Below, piece after piece: positions 34,601 to 34,671 of a DNA stretch of 34,671 nucleotides (position 1 is the first letter of the stretch; each line of letters opens with the position of its first letter). The notes under the pieces were generated by a model, which was not told the DNA's origin, searched no databases, and saw only the letters and a list, made by a program, of their open reading frames with translations. The stretch comes from Alphaproteobacteria bacterium (GTDB lineage: Bacteria > Pseudomonadota > Alphaproteobacteria > Sphingomonadales > Kordiimonadaceae), in the NCBI GenBank assembly GCA_021774735.1, contig JAJFIS010000040.1, forward strand, positions 1 to 34,671, given 5' to 3'. A program made the translations under genes and the position numbers.

Positions 34601-34671
34601 AACGGTCATGGAACAGGACGGCGAATTGGTTCATGGCCTGCTTCCACACTCTGGGGGCCATTGTCCACTTT
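34581..34671 (-). CDS. IS256-family (mutator-type) transposase, C-terminal fragment
   Basis: 29 residues are visible: KWTMAPRVWKQAMNQFAVLF and then HDRFPTSIY to a TGA stop at 34581-34583. The core W-x8-xAMNQFAxLFxDRxP is the classical C-terminus of mutator-type IS256 transposases. The DDE catalytic part and the start lie beyond 34671. The frame comes in from the right edge. Confidence 0.8.
   Translation of the reverse strand, partial: KWTMAPRVWKQAMNQFAVLFHDRFPTSIY

Larger units (their letters stand above)
34531..34671 (-). mobile_element. 3' end of an IS256-family insertion sequence, cut by the window edge
   Basis: The probable terminal inverted repeat, read outward, starts GGTAGTGTCCTAAATTCCGT (34531-34550); on the minus strand this is an end of the TTACACGGAATT...GACACTACC type known from IS256-family elements. 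A transposase 3' end (34581-34671) and a 28-bp palindrome lie just inside. The other end and the target duplication are outside the window. Confidence 0.75.

Overview
The window looks like an alphaproteobacterial chromosome segment of medium GC content. The evidence is a spermidine pair speD-speE, a purine block purC-purS-purQ-purL with purB nearby, a purC neighbour of the DUF1476 (ATP synthase inhibitor zeta) family, a bolA-grxD pair, and an initiator tRNA gene with encoded CCA. No order or genus can be fixed from the sequence alone. Both ends lie inside insertion sequences: an IS481-like 3' end at the left and an IS256-like 3' end at the right. The window is therefore probably a whole contig that stopped at repeats.

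Layout. 1-2100: remnant of a mobile element, with an IS end, mobC and a VirD4/TraG coupling protein, next to the 3' side of tRNA-fMet (2353-2429). 2919-5618: a large TonB-dependent receptor with its own terminator. 5704-11004: a five-gene minus-strand glycan operon (GT4, GT2, SAM methyltransferase, membrane O-acyltransferase, flippase). 11214-11981: an exported methyltransferase-like protein. 12021-14438: a divergent pair, a PP-loop/QueC-like protein and a sugar-transfer-associated ATP-grasp protein. 14468-15158: grxD and bolA. 15292-23390: a second glycan block with two sulfotransferases, a second flippase, a GT2, a polysaccharide deacetylase and two more ATP-grasp proteins. 23422-27818: purL, purQ, an unknown AT-rich secreted protein gene, purS and purC. 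28062-34121: DUF1476, fic, speE, speD, a class V aminotransferase, parD with a parE remnant, and purB.

How it works together. The glycan genes between 5.7 and 23.4 kb encode transfer, flipping and heavy decoration of a surface polysaccharide: acetylation, methylation, sulfation, deacetylation, and probably amide or peptide-type ligation by three ATP-grasp proteins and one PP-loop protein. No polymerase or initiating phosphoglycosyltransferase is visible, so the rest of the pathway must lie elsewhere. The block sits between purL and bolA-grxD, which are adjacent in many alphaproteobacteria. Base composition switches inside individual genes (flippase at about 16.88 kb, deacetylase at about 21.7 kb), so the locus appears to have been assembled by recombination.

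The best candidate for an undescribed system is this ATP-grasp/PP-loop/sulfotransferase set. Smaller points of interest are the foreign gene translationally coupled inside purS-purQ, an orphan ParD that keeps a good promoter and operator, paired 26-bp repeats upstream of fic, and genes that seem to lack a normal start codon.
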